A stretch of DNA of 64,000 nt from Erigeron canadensis (taxonomy: Eukaryota > Streptophyta > Magnoliopsida > Asterales > Asteraceae). Location of the stretch: positions 58,402,587 to 58,466,586 of the forward strand of contig NC_057761.1 in assembly GCF_010389155.1 (NCBI RefSeq), given 5' to 3'. The translations under genes were made by a program, and so were the position numbers. Shown one piece after another: positions 10,691 to 21,638 of this stretch. The notes below the pieces were generated by a model. That model made no database searches. It saw only the letters and a program-made list of their open reading frames with translations, and had not been told where the DNA came from. Positions within the stretch are counted from its first letter, which is position 1, and each line of letters opens with the position of its first letter.

Positions 10691-13600
10691 GTGAAGTTTC
10701 TTAGAATATTACGTATTATACTATTATGTGATTTTCTTACAAGTTAATGGCCCCAAACTTAAAAAGCACAAACTCAAAGTCTTTGGCAATTTGTATCTAT
10801 CAACTTGTAATTATTAGAGAGGATTTGGTTAATGGTTGAATTAGAGGTCTCGATTCTTGGCAATTTGTACTTAACTATCTGATGTTTTTCTTCTTAAAAT
10901 ATTAATATGTGGATTTTTTTGTATAAGTTATTAATGCCTTAATGGCCCCAAACCGGTCCCCAACTTAGACTTTTGAAGACCAAGTCTTGTATAGTTGTAT
11001 ATGTTGATATTATTATGTGTGACATTCTCTATAAACATAGTATATTCATGCGTCTCTTTCTTACCTATTTGTTACAGATTTATAAATTAATATAGTCGAA
11101 CAAATTTTATTCACACCCTAATACATATCCTCCTCTATTTGCCTATCAATATTTTTTAGAGTTAATTATAAAGATCGATTATGTGGTTTATCACAAGTTA
11201 CAGGTTTTATCTTTATTTTTTCATAAATTACAATTTAATTCCTTAAATTTGAACCTCATCAACAGCTTTAGTCCAAAAACTTTGACTTTTAACTAAACAA
11301 GTACTTGTATTTTTTTATCATGTCAATTTTTTTTTAACCTAATTATTTTTTTTATGTAGGTGACAAAAAATATTATGCAAAATTTTTGTAGCTTAATTAT
11401 TTTCATAGCCTTTTAAAATTTTGGTTCAGCTTTAAAATAAAATAAGTCTAATGATACAAAATAATTGAGAAAAAAATAAAAATAAACCTAAATTCGAACA
11501 AGGTGTCGTTACTCGTTAGTCGTAAGTATATGGGTTTTTTGCTTTTAAACTTTGGCGGGGCGTTAACGTCGGAAAGACGGAAACCGATATATGGTACATC
11601 TATCCATCCATTAAGGAAGGAATTAGGAGATCATTATTAGGGTTTAATCCTTGAGATGATTTTCTATTCTTCTTCCTTCAACATTTTATTAGAGTTTCTA
11701 ATTTTGTATATTTTGTCATATGAATCTGAAATTCGATTTGTAACCTAATTATATTTGTTATTATTATATTACAGGAAGATGGTTCAAAGTTCAAACCAAT
11801 CTTTAGTTAGGGATTCGACAGTATAATACAGAGTGTTTTTTTTAAAAGACGAATCGGTGTTTTATGCATTATTATTGTCTTAATATATTTGATAATATTT
11901 TTTTAGGTATGTTTGTTGCCAAATGCAGTAGTAGTGTCGGATTAATAAGTTATTTACTTTTCTGTTGATATACTCTGTGTACTTGTGTTAGCAGAAGGTG
12001 TCTTAATTAATTACTTTTCTCAGTCATCTAGTTAACTGGGATAGGATCGTGGTAATCACAGTTATTAGTAGTTATGTTATTTCAGATTTATTTGATCAAG
12101 ACAAGGTGTGGTCAATTACCTTGTTTGGTGATTTCCTGTCCAATTCTTGCACATTCTATTTTGGATCATGAGTACTTTGATGATTAATTAATTCTAGTGG
12201 CTCTTTGGATGGGTCAGGATTTTGTAGGTTCAAAGACTGATTATCATTGCTAGTTGTAAGCAAATCTACAGGTTATAGGTGATTTTTGTTTATGTATGTT
12301 AGCTGTTAGCGTTCATTCAAATTGATATCTTAATTTTGCAGGGTTTTGCTTAGAAGGATTTCGCTGGCTATCACTTCTTTGCAATTGGATGGTTTGTGCG
12401 TGATCCCCTTTATCCCTACTTTGCCTTTTGGATTCAGTTAATATGATAATGGGTATCTGAAACTCCTTTTGCCTGATGAGGGAAGTCATGTCTTTATCTT
12501 TTAAAATGGGGAATATCGATTTCTAGCTATTTGTAAAAGCTCAATTAGGCTATTGGTTCACACATGTTATTTGACAAGTTCATGATAACTGATTATTACA
12601 CGTGTTATTTTTTAATCGTAAAACGGTCAATAAATTATTGTGCTAGTAGTTTTTCGTATTAGATTTCTGGTTCTTTTGCTTTGTAACTACTTCCTTTAGT
12701 AATGATCAACTGTTATGGCAGAACGCCCAGGTTAGGATTTTTTAGGTTCACACAGTCATGATGCTAAATTTTGAATAGTACCAGCCAGTGACAATGTATA
12801 TGGCTCGTTTGCAGAAGAATCTTCATATTAGAATATATTGGTTTTACTGTTACGACTCCCTTGATTATTTTTCTATTCTGTAGGCACGGTGTTGTTCATT
12901 GCTTTTGTGTTTTTACTGTGGCCCGCTACAACGATGTCCTTGCTTTTGGTATGTTTACTAGCTTTCTCTCTCGTTTCCTTTCATTTTATGATTATGGCCA
13001 CAACTTCCATGGACACGTTTATTCCCATCATTACTTTATATTGAAGTCTGTTGTTATTTGCTTGGAAGGGTTGAGGAGTCGTAGATAGCTTTAAGCTATA
13101 TGGATTCCTTACTCTGATATATGGGTATACAAATGATTATGGTAGTTTGTTTAATGTTGAGTGCTTATTCATGTCTCTACTGATGTCTTGCAGATCACAT
13201 GTCATATGTTTCTTTGGCACATAAGTATCCGTATTCTGTGTTACCTTTATTGTGTTTACTCTCATTTTGTATATTCTGGTTTAGGGAGACCTCATGGTTG
13301 TTGCATCTGCTTTCTCCTCTTTTCATTCTTTGCAGAGATATGTTAGGATTCATGGCTGTCTTCTCATGTTTGGATATAACTCAAAAATGATTTTATGGTT
13401 TACTTGTCTTTGACCCGTTTCGTCTTTGCTATATGTATTTACATGTCCTAGAAGAATTTTTTTCCAAATCTTTTATATTTGTAAGTAATTCAGTCTCATG
13501 TGTTCTTATATGTAAATAGTATTCTGTATGTTGTGTATATACATAAGAGTTTTTGTAAGTCATTTAGTCTCATGTGTTCTTATATGTAAATAGTATTCTG

Positions 13601-13955
13601 TATGTTGCCTATATACATAAGAGTTGGTAGGTTGGGTATTTTTAAATCTATTAGACTGGAAACACTTGATATATGTATCAAACTTCCGATTCGTTGCTAG
13701 CTAGTGTATTTTTCTGACCCCTAATGTGACACCGCTTTTGTGATGTGATCAATGATGTAGCTACTAGTATGATTGTCACATGAGCAAAAGTATCTGTTTC
13801 AGAAGGGTTGATGTGTTAATCTTGTAGCATACACTATGTAATTGATCTGTAAGATTGTAACATTGAAGTTTAAAAAAGGTGAAATAAATATTAATGAAAG
13901 AAGAGTGTAAAATAGATTATAACATTGATTTGTATGATCAATCAGCAGTAGCAAC
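10691..13955. other. Intergenic region between RLP2 and RLP3, with possible degraded gene
   Basis: No intact gene was found. About 11161-11345 resembles a Mutator-like terminus that recurs at about 49515 (GAGTTAATT, then TGTGGTTTA). A telo-box-like TTAGGGTTTAA at about 11637 is followed by T-rich, intron-like sequence with plausible splice sites, and a 31-codon coding-looking stretch (12354-12446) preceded by an in-frame TAG. This may be a decayed multi-exon gene or a noncoding transcript. Confidence 0.35.
13478..13625. repeat. 74-bp tandem duplication
   Basis: Two copies of a 74-bp sequence starting TTTGTAAGT and ending ATACATAAGAGTT lie head to tail, differing at a handful of bases. No function is apparent; the sequence lies about 330 bp beyond the RLP3 stop codon. 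Confidence 0.85.
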
Positions 13956-16766
13956 TTATTGCAATCTTGCAACGATCAGTCTAAATTTTACATTAGTCCA
14001 ATTACTGAGCCTATCAAGAAAGTGACATAAAGAATGTCTCAGACGACGATTGAAAAGTAAAGTGCCACATACTATCCAAAATCCAGTAGCAAAGCCAATC
14101 CCCCCACCGATATAAAACCATCTCCAAAACTCACTGTTGCTTTCCCCATCGCCCATACTTCCACAAACACTAGACGATACTTGTGATGCTTCATCCCCTG
14201 GACATCGTTTTGTTACCGGAGGTCCACAAAGTCCTGCATTTGGCATGTACCTTGAAGATTCAAAGGACTGGAGTTGTGTACTCAAGGGAATCCTCCCCGA
14301 CAAGTTATTATGTGACACGTCTAGGTAGTTTAATGAAGTCATCAGGGCCATGCTTGATGGTAACACTCCTAAAAGATTGTTATTAGATAAATCTAAAGTT
14401 AGAAGCTCTTTCATTTGACCAATTTTTCGTGGGATCTCTCCTTGTAGAGCGTTTGTTGACAAGTTTAATTGAAGTAGTTGTTGAAGATTTGAGAGTTCAT
14501 TTGGGATTTTTCCTGTTAGATTATTGCTTGATAAATCAATGCTCTTCACAAATCCTAGAGTTTTGCTAAATTCACGTACATTCCCTTGCCACTTGATCAT
14601 TGCATGACCAACATACTGGTTGTACCGGCCATACGTACGTTCACCTATTGATTGGCTGGCCCAAGAAAAAAACAGTCGGTTTTGGTACAATGAGAATCGT
14701 TGTTGAACCATGGAAGTAAGATTATTGACACATGAAGGTATGGTTCCATTTAGGTTGTTCATTGACAAGTCCAGGATTTGAAGATTTTCAAGTTGACATA
14801 ATTGGAAAGGGATTGGCCCGGAGAGTTCGTTTGATGTCAGACAGATAACATACAACCTTGATAGGTTTTCCCCAATCCAAACAGGCACATTACCGGAAAA
14901 CCTGTTGGCCCCTAAATCCAAAAATGTTAACTTGGTACACTGTCTTAATGCCAAAGGAAGTTCCCCAGACAAGCTGTTGTTGCATAAATTCAACATGTAA
15001 AGTCCTGTCAAAGATCCCACTGATGCAGGAAGCTTTCCAGATAGATAGTTGTTTCCTAGATTAAGAAACATTAGCTGTTTAAAATGCCATAAACAGTCTG
15101 GAATTGGCCCTGTGAATGAGTTGTGTGAAAGATCCAGAAATGTTAAAAACCCATCAACAATTTGACATAAAAAGGAGATTCCTCCATGGAAATTGTTTCT
15201 GGAAAGGTCTAAAACTTCCAAAGTGGAAGGAACATTTGATATTGGGCCGAAAAAGCTGTTGGAACTCAAATCTACAGTTGAATGGTGGTCAAAGTTTGAT
15301 AGCAAATCTGGTACTTTGCCACTAATGTTGTTAAAAGAGAGATCCAAATAGCTTAACTGAGATGGCCATGTGTTCCAAAACTCCATAGGAATTGTGTCTG
15401 AAATTCCATTGTTGGAAATAAGAATCCGGGTTAGACTTTTAAGTGTATGAATCCATTTGGGGAACCAAGGCCCTAGCTTGCAAGATCTTAGATCAAGGTC
15501 TTTTACATATGGAAAGTTTGATAAATGTACTACTTCAAGCGAGTTATTTGACAAATTTATCCCCTGAAGCTTTGAGTTTCTAACGTTTTGAGAGATACTA
15601 CCTCTGAAAGAGTTAGAAGAAACGTCTAGTTGCTCAAGCCAAGGTAGTTCCCAGACTTTTTCACTTATAGTTCCATTTAAGCGATTATGAGGTAGATACA
15701 AATAGCGCAGGGACGAAAACATCTGGATTTTATCTGACAACGACCCCATGATCTGGTTATCTTCAGCATATAATGCTTGTAATGTAACTGATGTGCATCC
15801 AGACAAGTTGTCCAGAAGTTCAGAAAATTTCAGAACTGCAGAGTTGTTGGTGAAATCTAGAATTGTCAAACTACAAAGATTTCCAAGAAACTTGGGTATT
15901 TCATCTAACTTGTTTCTTGAAAGATCAAGTTCTACAAGCTGATTACCAGTTAATAGAAATAACCAATCATACATGGACGAGTTAAGATTGTTGCTTTCGA
16001 GCAGAAGGGTGGCAATAGATGATGAAGAGTTGACAAATAATGAAGAAGAATAGGGATGTATGACCCGTGAGAGGTCACATCCTCTTAAACTCAAATATGA
16101 TAATTTTGGGAGACTTAAAATTACATTCACCCAATAATCTGCTCTGGCTAGAGAAATCCCATTCATATCAAGGTGATGCAAATGGGACAGATTAGACAAC
16201 CAAACTGTGGTTTCAATCGTACACTGTTTCCCAAGGGATCCAAGTGCAAGTTCTTGCAAGTTTGCAAGGTTTCCGAATTCTGGGGGAATTGTTCTATCAA
16301 AAGAGTTTAAAGAAAGGTCAAGATACCTTAACTTTGTCATGCAACCGATGGATATGGGAATGGTTCCTTGAAAATAATTGTCAGAAAGGTCAAGATGATT
16401 CAAATATGTTAAGTTACCTAATGACGGGCTAACCTTACCTCCAAGACCACCATGACGTAAGTAAAGCTTAATGACATGACCTGTTTGGTTGTTGCACATG
16501 ACTCCACTCCATTTACAACACTCATCTTCTTCGGCTTTCCATGTAGACAGGAAGTCGTTGGGGTCGTCAAGGAGAGTCTTGAAATCAAGGAGGGCATCTC
16601 TCTCGTTATCGACACACTTCTTGTTAATAACACCATCACGAGCTACAAGCTCATGGCCAACAGAAGTGGCTGTAGCAGTCTTGAGACACAGCAACCCATG
16701 TGACAAGATGAATAAAACAAATCTGAGGCAAATATTTGTCTTCATGGTATAAACAGAATTTCTCAA
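13956..16766 (-). CDS. RLP3: LRR receptor-like protein, EIX-like (936 aa)
   Basis: A single-exon gene; Met8 (16743-16745) is an equally likely start because it begins a tighter signal peptide (MKTNICLRFVLFIL). Seen: N-terminal cap with Cys51, Cys pair 83-84 and Cys91, LRRs through about residue 830, island with MIKWQGNVREF, then LCGPP, an acidic stretch, a membrane helix at about 883-905 carrying GGGIG (GxxxG), and a short tail. Two LRR units precede the GKQCTIE block. Expected role: plasma-membrane pattern receptor without kinase, dependent on a partner kinase. Oddity: the tail reads WTNVKF where RLP2, RLP4 and RLP5 have a Tyr-based YxxPhi motif, so the putative endocytosis signal known from tomato EIX2-type receptors is lost here. 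Frame and family features are intact. Confidence 0.92.
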   Translation of the reverse strand: MRNSVYTMKTNICLRFVLFILSHGLLCLKTATATSVGHELVARDGVINKKCVDNERDALLDFKTLLDDPNDFLSTWKAEEDECCKWSGVMCNNQTGHVIKLYLRHGGLGGKVSPSLGNLTYLNHLDLSDNYFQGTIPISIGCMTKLRYLDLSLNSFDRTIPPEFGNLANLQELALGSLGKQCTIETTVWLSNLSHLHHLDMNGISLARADYWVNVILSLPKLSYLSLRGCDLSRVIHPYSSSLFVNSSSSIATLLLESNNLNSSMYDWLFLLTGNQLVELDLSRNKLDEIPKFLGNLCSLTILDFTNNSAVLKFSELLDNLSGCTSVTLQALYAEDNQIMGSLSDKIQMFSSLRYLYLPHNRLNGTISEKVWELPWLEQLDVSSNSFRGSISQNVRNSKLQGINLSNNSLEVVHLSNFPYVKDLDLRSCKLGPWFPKWIHTLKSLTRILISNNGISDTIPMEFWNTWPSQLSYLDLSFNNISGKVPDLLSNFDHHSTVDLSSNSFFGPISNVPSTLEVLDLSRNNFHGGISFLCQIVDGFLTFLDLSHNSFTGPIPDCLWHFKQLMFLNLGNNYLSGKLPASVGSLTGLYMLNLCNNSLSGELPLALRQCTKLTFLDLGANRFSGNVPVWIGENLSRLYVICLTSNELSGPIPFQLCQLENLQILDLSMNNLNGTIPSCVNNLTSMVQQRFSLYQNRLFFSWASQSIGERTYGRYNQYVGHAMIKWQGNVREFSKTLGFVKSIDLSSNNLTGKIPNELSNLQQLLQLNLSTNALQGEIPRKIGQMKELLTLDLSNNNLLGVLPSSMALMTSLNYLDVSHNNLSGRIPLSTQLQSFESSRYMPNAGLCGPPVTKRCPGDEASQVSSSVCGSMGDGESNSEFWRWFYIGGGIGFATGFWIVCGTLLFNRRLRHSLCHFLDRLSNWTNVKFRLIVARLQ

Positions 16767-17154
16767 TCTTTATGTTTATCAACTGATCATACATGAACAT
16801 ATATTATGTGAAGTTTAAATGACAACTGGTGGCCTGAATTGATATGGATGGCTGTAGTCATAAATAATAATGTCTGGTCAATGTGTATTTAATTTTTCTC
16901 CATAATGCATATAGAAGGTTAAAGAATATCAAACAAATGAAAAACTACTTGGCAAAAACACTTCATATTTGTGAAACCATCTATGGGTACAGTGACATAA
17001 AAAAAAAAGTGGGAGGGGATTATCTAAAGTTTCAAGTTGGGAAGATTTTGACCTTTAGATGAAAAACAAACCACAAACCAAGCTGTTCTGAAACCCAATC
17101 GCGGACCGCCATTGATTGGTGTGTCTCTATTACCCGAACAACTACTTTGAATGT

Positions 17155-17186
<32 letters not shown>

Positions 17187-17370
17187 GGTTTTAAGTAAAA
17201 TAAAACAAGTATTAAAGTAAAATAAATAAAACAATAAGTTTTTCTTTGAAAATCATCGTACATCATGAAAATCATTTTGCATCAATTGCTTCGTGAATTT
17301 TTTTAAGAGTCAAGATCTCGTCTTATTTGTTTTACTTGAATACTTGTTTTACAATACCCAACCCCTATAT
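16767..17370. other. RLP3 upstream region
   Basis: This holds the promoter side of RLP3. No clear TATA box was picked; an ATATATTATG-like AT stretch lies about 35 bp from the start codon. A TA microsatellite occupies 17161-17186. No gene was seen. Confidence 0.4.
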
Positions 17371-17551
17371 GGGAAAAGTGAATATAAGTCTGTCCGGCAC
17401 TTAAGCTTAGGTGTGGAACCACTCACATACTAATTTTTTAATATTTATTGAATTTTAATTAAATCACATGGCTCTCGTGAATTTTATGGATTAAAAAAAT
17501 AATATGTGAGTATTCCACACCTAAAGTACCTAACAGCCTTATATTCTCATC

Positions 17552-17554
<3 letters not shown>
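17371..17554. mobile_element. MITE (family M), copy 1, next to a TA repeat
   Basis: A 184-bp element whose ends are inverted (GGGAAAAGTGAATATAAG against the complement of CTTATATTCTCATCCCC). An inner inverted pair is built on CACTTAAGCTTAGGTGTGG / CCACACCTAAAG. It is flanked by TATAT on the left and a long TA run on the right, consistent with TA target choice. Related copies are at about 42131 and 46870. Confidence 0.75.

Positions 17555-17586
<32 letters not shown>
17555..17586. repeat. TA microsatellite
   Basis: A run of TA dinucleotides separates the MITE from the next foldback element. Similar TA runs are at 17161-17186, 17979-18001, 18285-18304, 22084-22107, 33264-33283, 41317-41344, 42101-42128, 44399-44434 and 47052-47072. 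Confidence 0.9.
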
Positions 17587-17588
<2 letters not shown>

Positions 17589-17978
17589 GGACAATCAAAT
17601 AAGAACAGTCTTAAAATAAGAACGGCAAGAACACTTAAAAAACATCATTTTGATGCATTAAAAGTCCATAAAATTAACATAGTGCTTAACTAATTATCAT
17701 TATTTAAGTGTATAACAACACATTAGCCTGTCAAAATCAAGAAAATCATGTTTTTTGTTTTGTGCATCCATCTTGGATGCATATTCTTCAAAATGATGCA
17801 TCCACCAAAAAACATGATTTTTTCGATTTTGACGGATCAATGTATTATTAAACACTTAAATAATGATATATAGTTATGTATTATGTTAGTTTTATGGACT
17901 TTTAATGCATCAAAATGATGTTTTTTAAGTGTTCTCACCGATCTTATTTTAAGACTGTTCTCACTGGAGTGTTACCTT
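17587..17978. mobile_element. Foldback MITE of about 390 bp
   Basis: Left and right halves are near-perfect inverted copies: GAACAGTCTTAAAATAAGA at about 17602 matches the complement of the sequence at about 17940-17960. The pairing continues through GAACACTTAAAAAACATC and GCATTAAAAGTCCATAAAA almost to the centre near 17775. It is sandwiched between two TA runs. There is no coding capacity, so it is a nonautonomous element. Confidence 0.85.
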
Positions 17979-18002
17979 ATATATATATATATATATATAT
18001 AA

Positions 18003-18095
18003 CTCAATGTATTCCTCTATCCGTAGAGTACATTGAATGTACAGAAATGGCTATAACAGAGTTTCTCTTATTCGTATTAACAACTACTATAGGAG
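18003..18095 (+). pseudogene. ndhB: Plastid ndhB fragment in nuclear DNA (NUPT)
   Basis: Translated in the plus direction, this segment reads [19 protein letters not shown] and on to LLFVLT, which matches the conserved internal region of plastid NdhB (NAD(P)H dehydrogenase subunit 2). The match stops near 18095, where ndhB would continue into the GGMFLCGAN region; the following residues do not fit. Only about 30 codons are present and no ndhB start, intron or C-terminus is nearby, so it is a nuclear insertion of plastid DNA and not functional. It abuts the TA run ending at 18001. Confidence 0.8.
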
Positions 18096-18593
18096 CTTTA
18101 TTGGTTGGTAGCTTGGTTATAGTCGTTATGAAGAATGAAGGATCACTGCTCCACTTCCACGACATGGGAAAGGATCATGGTGATTCCATTACTTGGTTAA
18201 GATCGAAAATCCCTCACAAATACTAGAAAAAGTCGTAATCTTCTTCTATTACCAAAACCTACTTGTGATACAATTCAATTACCATATATATATATATATA
18301 TATATGTTCGTCGTATCATCTCATTATATCTAGTTTCTTTATATTACCACTTTCCGCGTTGTGACTAATAATACTACTGGGGCTCATTATTTCCTAACAG
18401 TAAATATATTTTCCCTCCAAATAGTTGTGACAACTTGGACGACCCCCAAAAACTTTTTCCAATTTTAAAAGTTTATTATTAGTGTTTGAAAATATACTTA
18501 AATATAATTATTTAAGTATTATTTATTAAATATAATTAATATATATAATTCATTTATAAATGTTTATGCAGATCAATAAATACAGGGATGTTA
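18096..18593. other. Unassigned sequence between NUPT and large foldback
   Basis: The open frame that enters from the ndhB fragment continues to a stop near 18226, but its second half resembles nothing I recognise. It may be another organelle or nuclear filler piece joined to the NUPT. The remainder is AT-rich with a TA run at 18285-18304. Confidence 0.35.
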
Positions 18594-19355
18594 TTCATGA
18601 AAGAGAAAATCGCGATAATAGTCAATTTTTGTTGCGATCGTATCAAAATAGCCAAGTTTTTTCGGATTATCACAAAGTAGCCATATAAATCGCAAGAATC
18701 TGCAAGAATCGCAATAAGATCATGAGAATCGCAAGATCGCAATGAGATCTTGCATGAGCGCAATGAGATCATAGAATCGCATAGAGATCATATAATCGCA
18801 TAAAGATCATATAATCGCATAGGGAACCTGCTGAATATTGAGATTCTATAATTCTTTTTTTTTTTTTTGTTTGCAATTTTGTCAACAATAAATAAAAAAA
18901 ACATACTAGTTTATTACAAAATCCATGAATACAAAGCTTCAGAATTTCGATAACAATGTAACTTCAATACCTAATACAACACAACGTTTTTTTTATTTAT
19001 ATCGAAATTCTGAAGCTTTGTATTCATGAATTTTGTAATAAACTAGTATGTTTTTTTTATTTATTGTTGACAAAATTGCAAAAAAAAAAAAAAAACAGAA
19101 TCTCAATATTCAACAAGTTCTCTATGCGATTATATGATCTTTATGCGATTCTATGATCTCATTGCGATCTTGCGATATTTTGATTCTCATATTGCAATTC
19201 TCAAGAATCTCATTGCGATTTTCATGATCTTATTGCGATTCTTGTAGATTATTGCGATTTATATGGCTATTTTGTGATCATCCGAAAAAACTTGGCTATT
19301 TTGGTACGATCGCAACAAAAATTGGCTATTGTCGCGATTTACTCTTCATGAAAAG
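18594..19355. mobile_element. Large foldback element, arms of about 358 bp and 47-bp loop
   Basis: The arms at 18594-18952 and 19000-19355 are inverted copies of each other with scattered mismatches and a few indels. The outermost part shares TTCATGAA, AATCGCGA and TTTTTGTTGCGATCG blocks; the innermost share TACAAAGCTTCAGAATTTCGATA. Each arm carries many short AATCGCAA/GATCAT motifs in subterminal arrays. There is no coding capacity. A transcript through it would form a hairpin of about 350 bp. The layout is typical of Foldback or Mutator-like nonautonomous elements; no clear target duplication was found. Confidence 0.85.
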
Positions 19356-21629
19356 GAGAAATTACTGAGGTCTAATCTTAATTGTTATTTCTGAAAAGGA
19401 GAAAATATACTGGCTCGCCTGGTAGAACCAACAGTTTTATGTTGGTAAGTTCTTTTTATGATACATCGGATAAAATCCTTTTGTTTTTGGCATTGCCTTA
19501 TAATATGCCAGTTAATAAACCAATAAAAATGATTTAAATCCGTAAGACTATATATCTTCCAAGATTTCAAGAAAAGATAGGAAAGTATAGCAAACTTAGT
19601 TGCATATGCTACAAAACGCACGTCAAACTTGTGACAAAGTTCCTATAGGTTTTGATTATGTGTAAGACTTAATGTTGCTTCATAAAGTCGGTGACAGAAA
19701 CAGCTTTAGCAAATAGCTATCATATATGTTATGATCACATTTTACAAAAAAAAAAAAAAGTGAATATAGTGTAGCATTAGAACACCACCAATTGTTATTC
19801 GATATAATTGGAAATGGTGAAATACATTTGATTTTTGTGGTGAACCAACTGTGGTTTTCATCTATTTTGTTGAAATTTAGATATCAGCTTTTCATGTATG
19901 CTCGAAGTTGAAAAAGATATTAAACCTCTCAAAAACAGTAAACAAATTGCTAGCTATTTCAATGTATGCTTGCAGTTGAGATTTAGATCTCAGCTTTTAA
20001 GAGACAAAAAGAATGTTGTATCAACATAATGCAGCTTGAGCCATATTAAATAATACTAGTTTGTTTACTTGAAGCCATTCTAAACGAACGTGCACGCACG
20101 CATTACCTAACCCACCCATATAGCCACATCGAATCTAAGCAAATTAATACAGATTCTGAAGCCAACATTGGTTTATTGCAATCTCAATCAAATCACTCAA
20201 CAAGAAAACAGAGTGACACACGGCAGCATTTCTGACAAGAACCAAAGATAAATAAATGGTCTCAAAAAGAGAAGCAAAAAACTTCACCAGAATCATAGAC
20301 CAAATAGTCCAAACCTCTCAAGATCAAACATCTATGAACCAACCATAATCACCAGTTAGTCACTGAAATCAAAACACTATTACATATCTAACATGTCTAA
20401 TCTTTAGAAGATTTGTTGATGAGTGACTTATGGATGTCAAGAATGACTCCACCGCTAGCTATGGTTCCTTTTATCAAACTTTAATCATCAAAGTATCAAG
20501 TTCTTCATCTCCTCTAATTGCAAGCTGCAGATGTCTCAGAGTAATATGTTTCACTTTAAGATCCGTGCTTCCAACAAAGATACCATATCCGAGACAAACC
20601 ATTAAAAAAAAATGCATATAACATTCTCAGCTATCTAAAAGAATGGTATACATCAATTATTTGATTAACTATGTCCTTTTACATCAATTACCACCATCAC
20701 CAAGTCGCTGCCACAACCACCGGTCGCCACCACTGCATTGAGCGAGCATCTATCTAGTAACTAATTGATTGCCACTCCAATCAACACATAAAAGAAACAT
20801 TTCTTACCAAAAAATGCTAATAAAAAAATAGATTTAATAAAACTCATTATATATAACACTCCATAATAAGAGGAAAAGTTACTTAGAAAGAGAATCAATG
20901 ATGTTAATTTCAAAATAATAAAGGAAGTTACTAATAAATTTGAAATAGATAGTTTTGCGATTAATTATTAATCTGATAGAATAAAATATGAAAAACTTGA
21001 AAAAGTTAGAAGAAAAGCAAAATTAAAAACAAGGAAGGGGGCATGAATCTTTTTCTTGAACAACAAGTGAACACCGAATCTACAACCCAAATCAACACAT
21101 CAAAACGAAGATCAATCTCTGAATTTCTAAATTCTATCTAACTAAAGAAGAACTCGCCTGCGTGGGTTGGTGGTGGTGACGACGACGACGACGATGGGTG
21201 GCGACAACGTTGAATGGTAGTGGTTGTGGCAGCAACGAGTGGCGGCGACGACGGGTAGCTAGGTTATTGATGTAAATGTAATTGATGTCAAAGGGGGGTT
21301 AGGCGCGACCCACAACAAACGAAGGGGGAAAGCTTGTTTTGCTTGCGGGTTCTATTTTAGAAGTTGAGTGATAAATTTTATAAACTATTTCATTAAGGAT
21401 ATTTTTTAAAATATTAGGTTGGTGGAGTAGTAATAGTTATTTGCGTTAGTTGTCCTTAAAGGAAATATGCATTATACAAGATTAATCTAATAATAATCCG
21501 ATTTAAAACAAGCACACGGAGAAGAGAAGTTAATAATTATCATGGCACCGACCATTAATAGATGGATTGGTACATGGAGAACCCAAGACTTGAAGGTCTT
21601 ATGGTCCAAATTCTATTGCACACTTTAAG
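19356..21629. other. Intergenic region, no gene seen
   Basis: AT-rich sequence without a supported gene. A GTGGTGGTGACGACGAC trinucleotide-rich patch at about 21165-21250 and a loosely complementary CCACCATCACC patch at about 20690-20740 may be parts of one decayed inverted-repeat element. Confidence 0.35.
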
Positions 21630-21638
21630 AAATTAAAA

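Noticed and set aside
12861..13390. Three overlapping short frames rich in Phe and Cys
   Set aside because: T-rich intron-like DNA gives such frames by chance; no domain is visible.
18096..18226. Extension of the ndhB frame to a complete small protein
   Set aside because: Continuity of the frame is accidental; the second half does not resemble NdhB and no start of its own is supported.
20690..21290. Another long-TIR element from the two trinucleotide-rich patches
   Set aside because: The complementarity is loose and mostly low-complexity; ends and target duplication could not be found.
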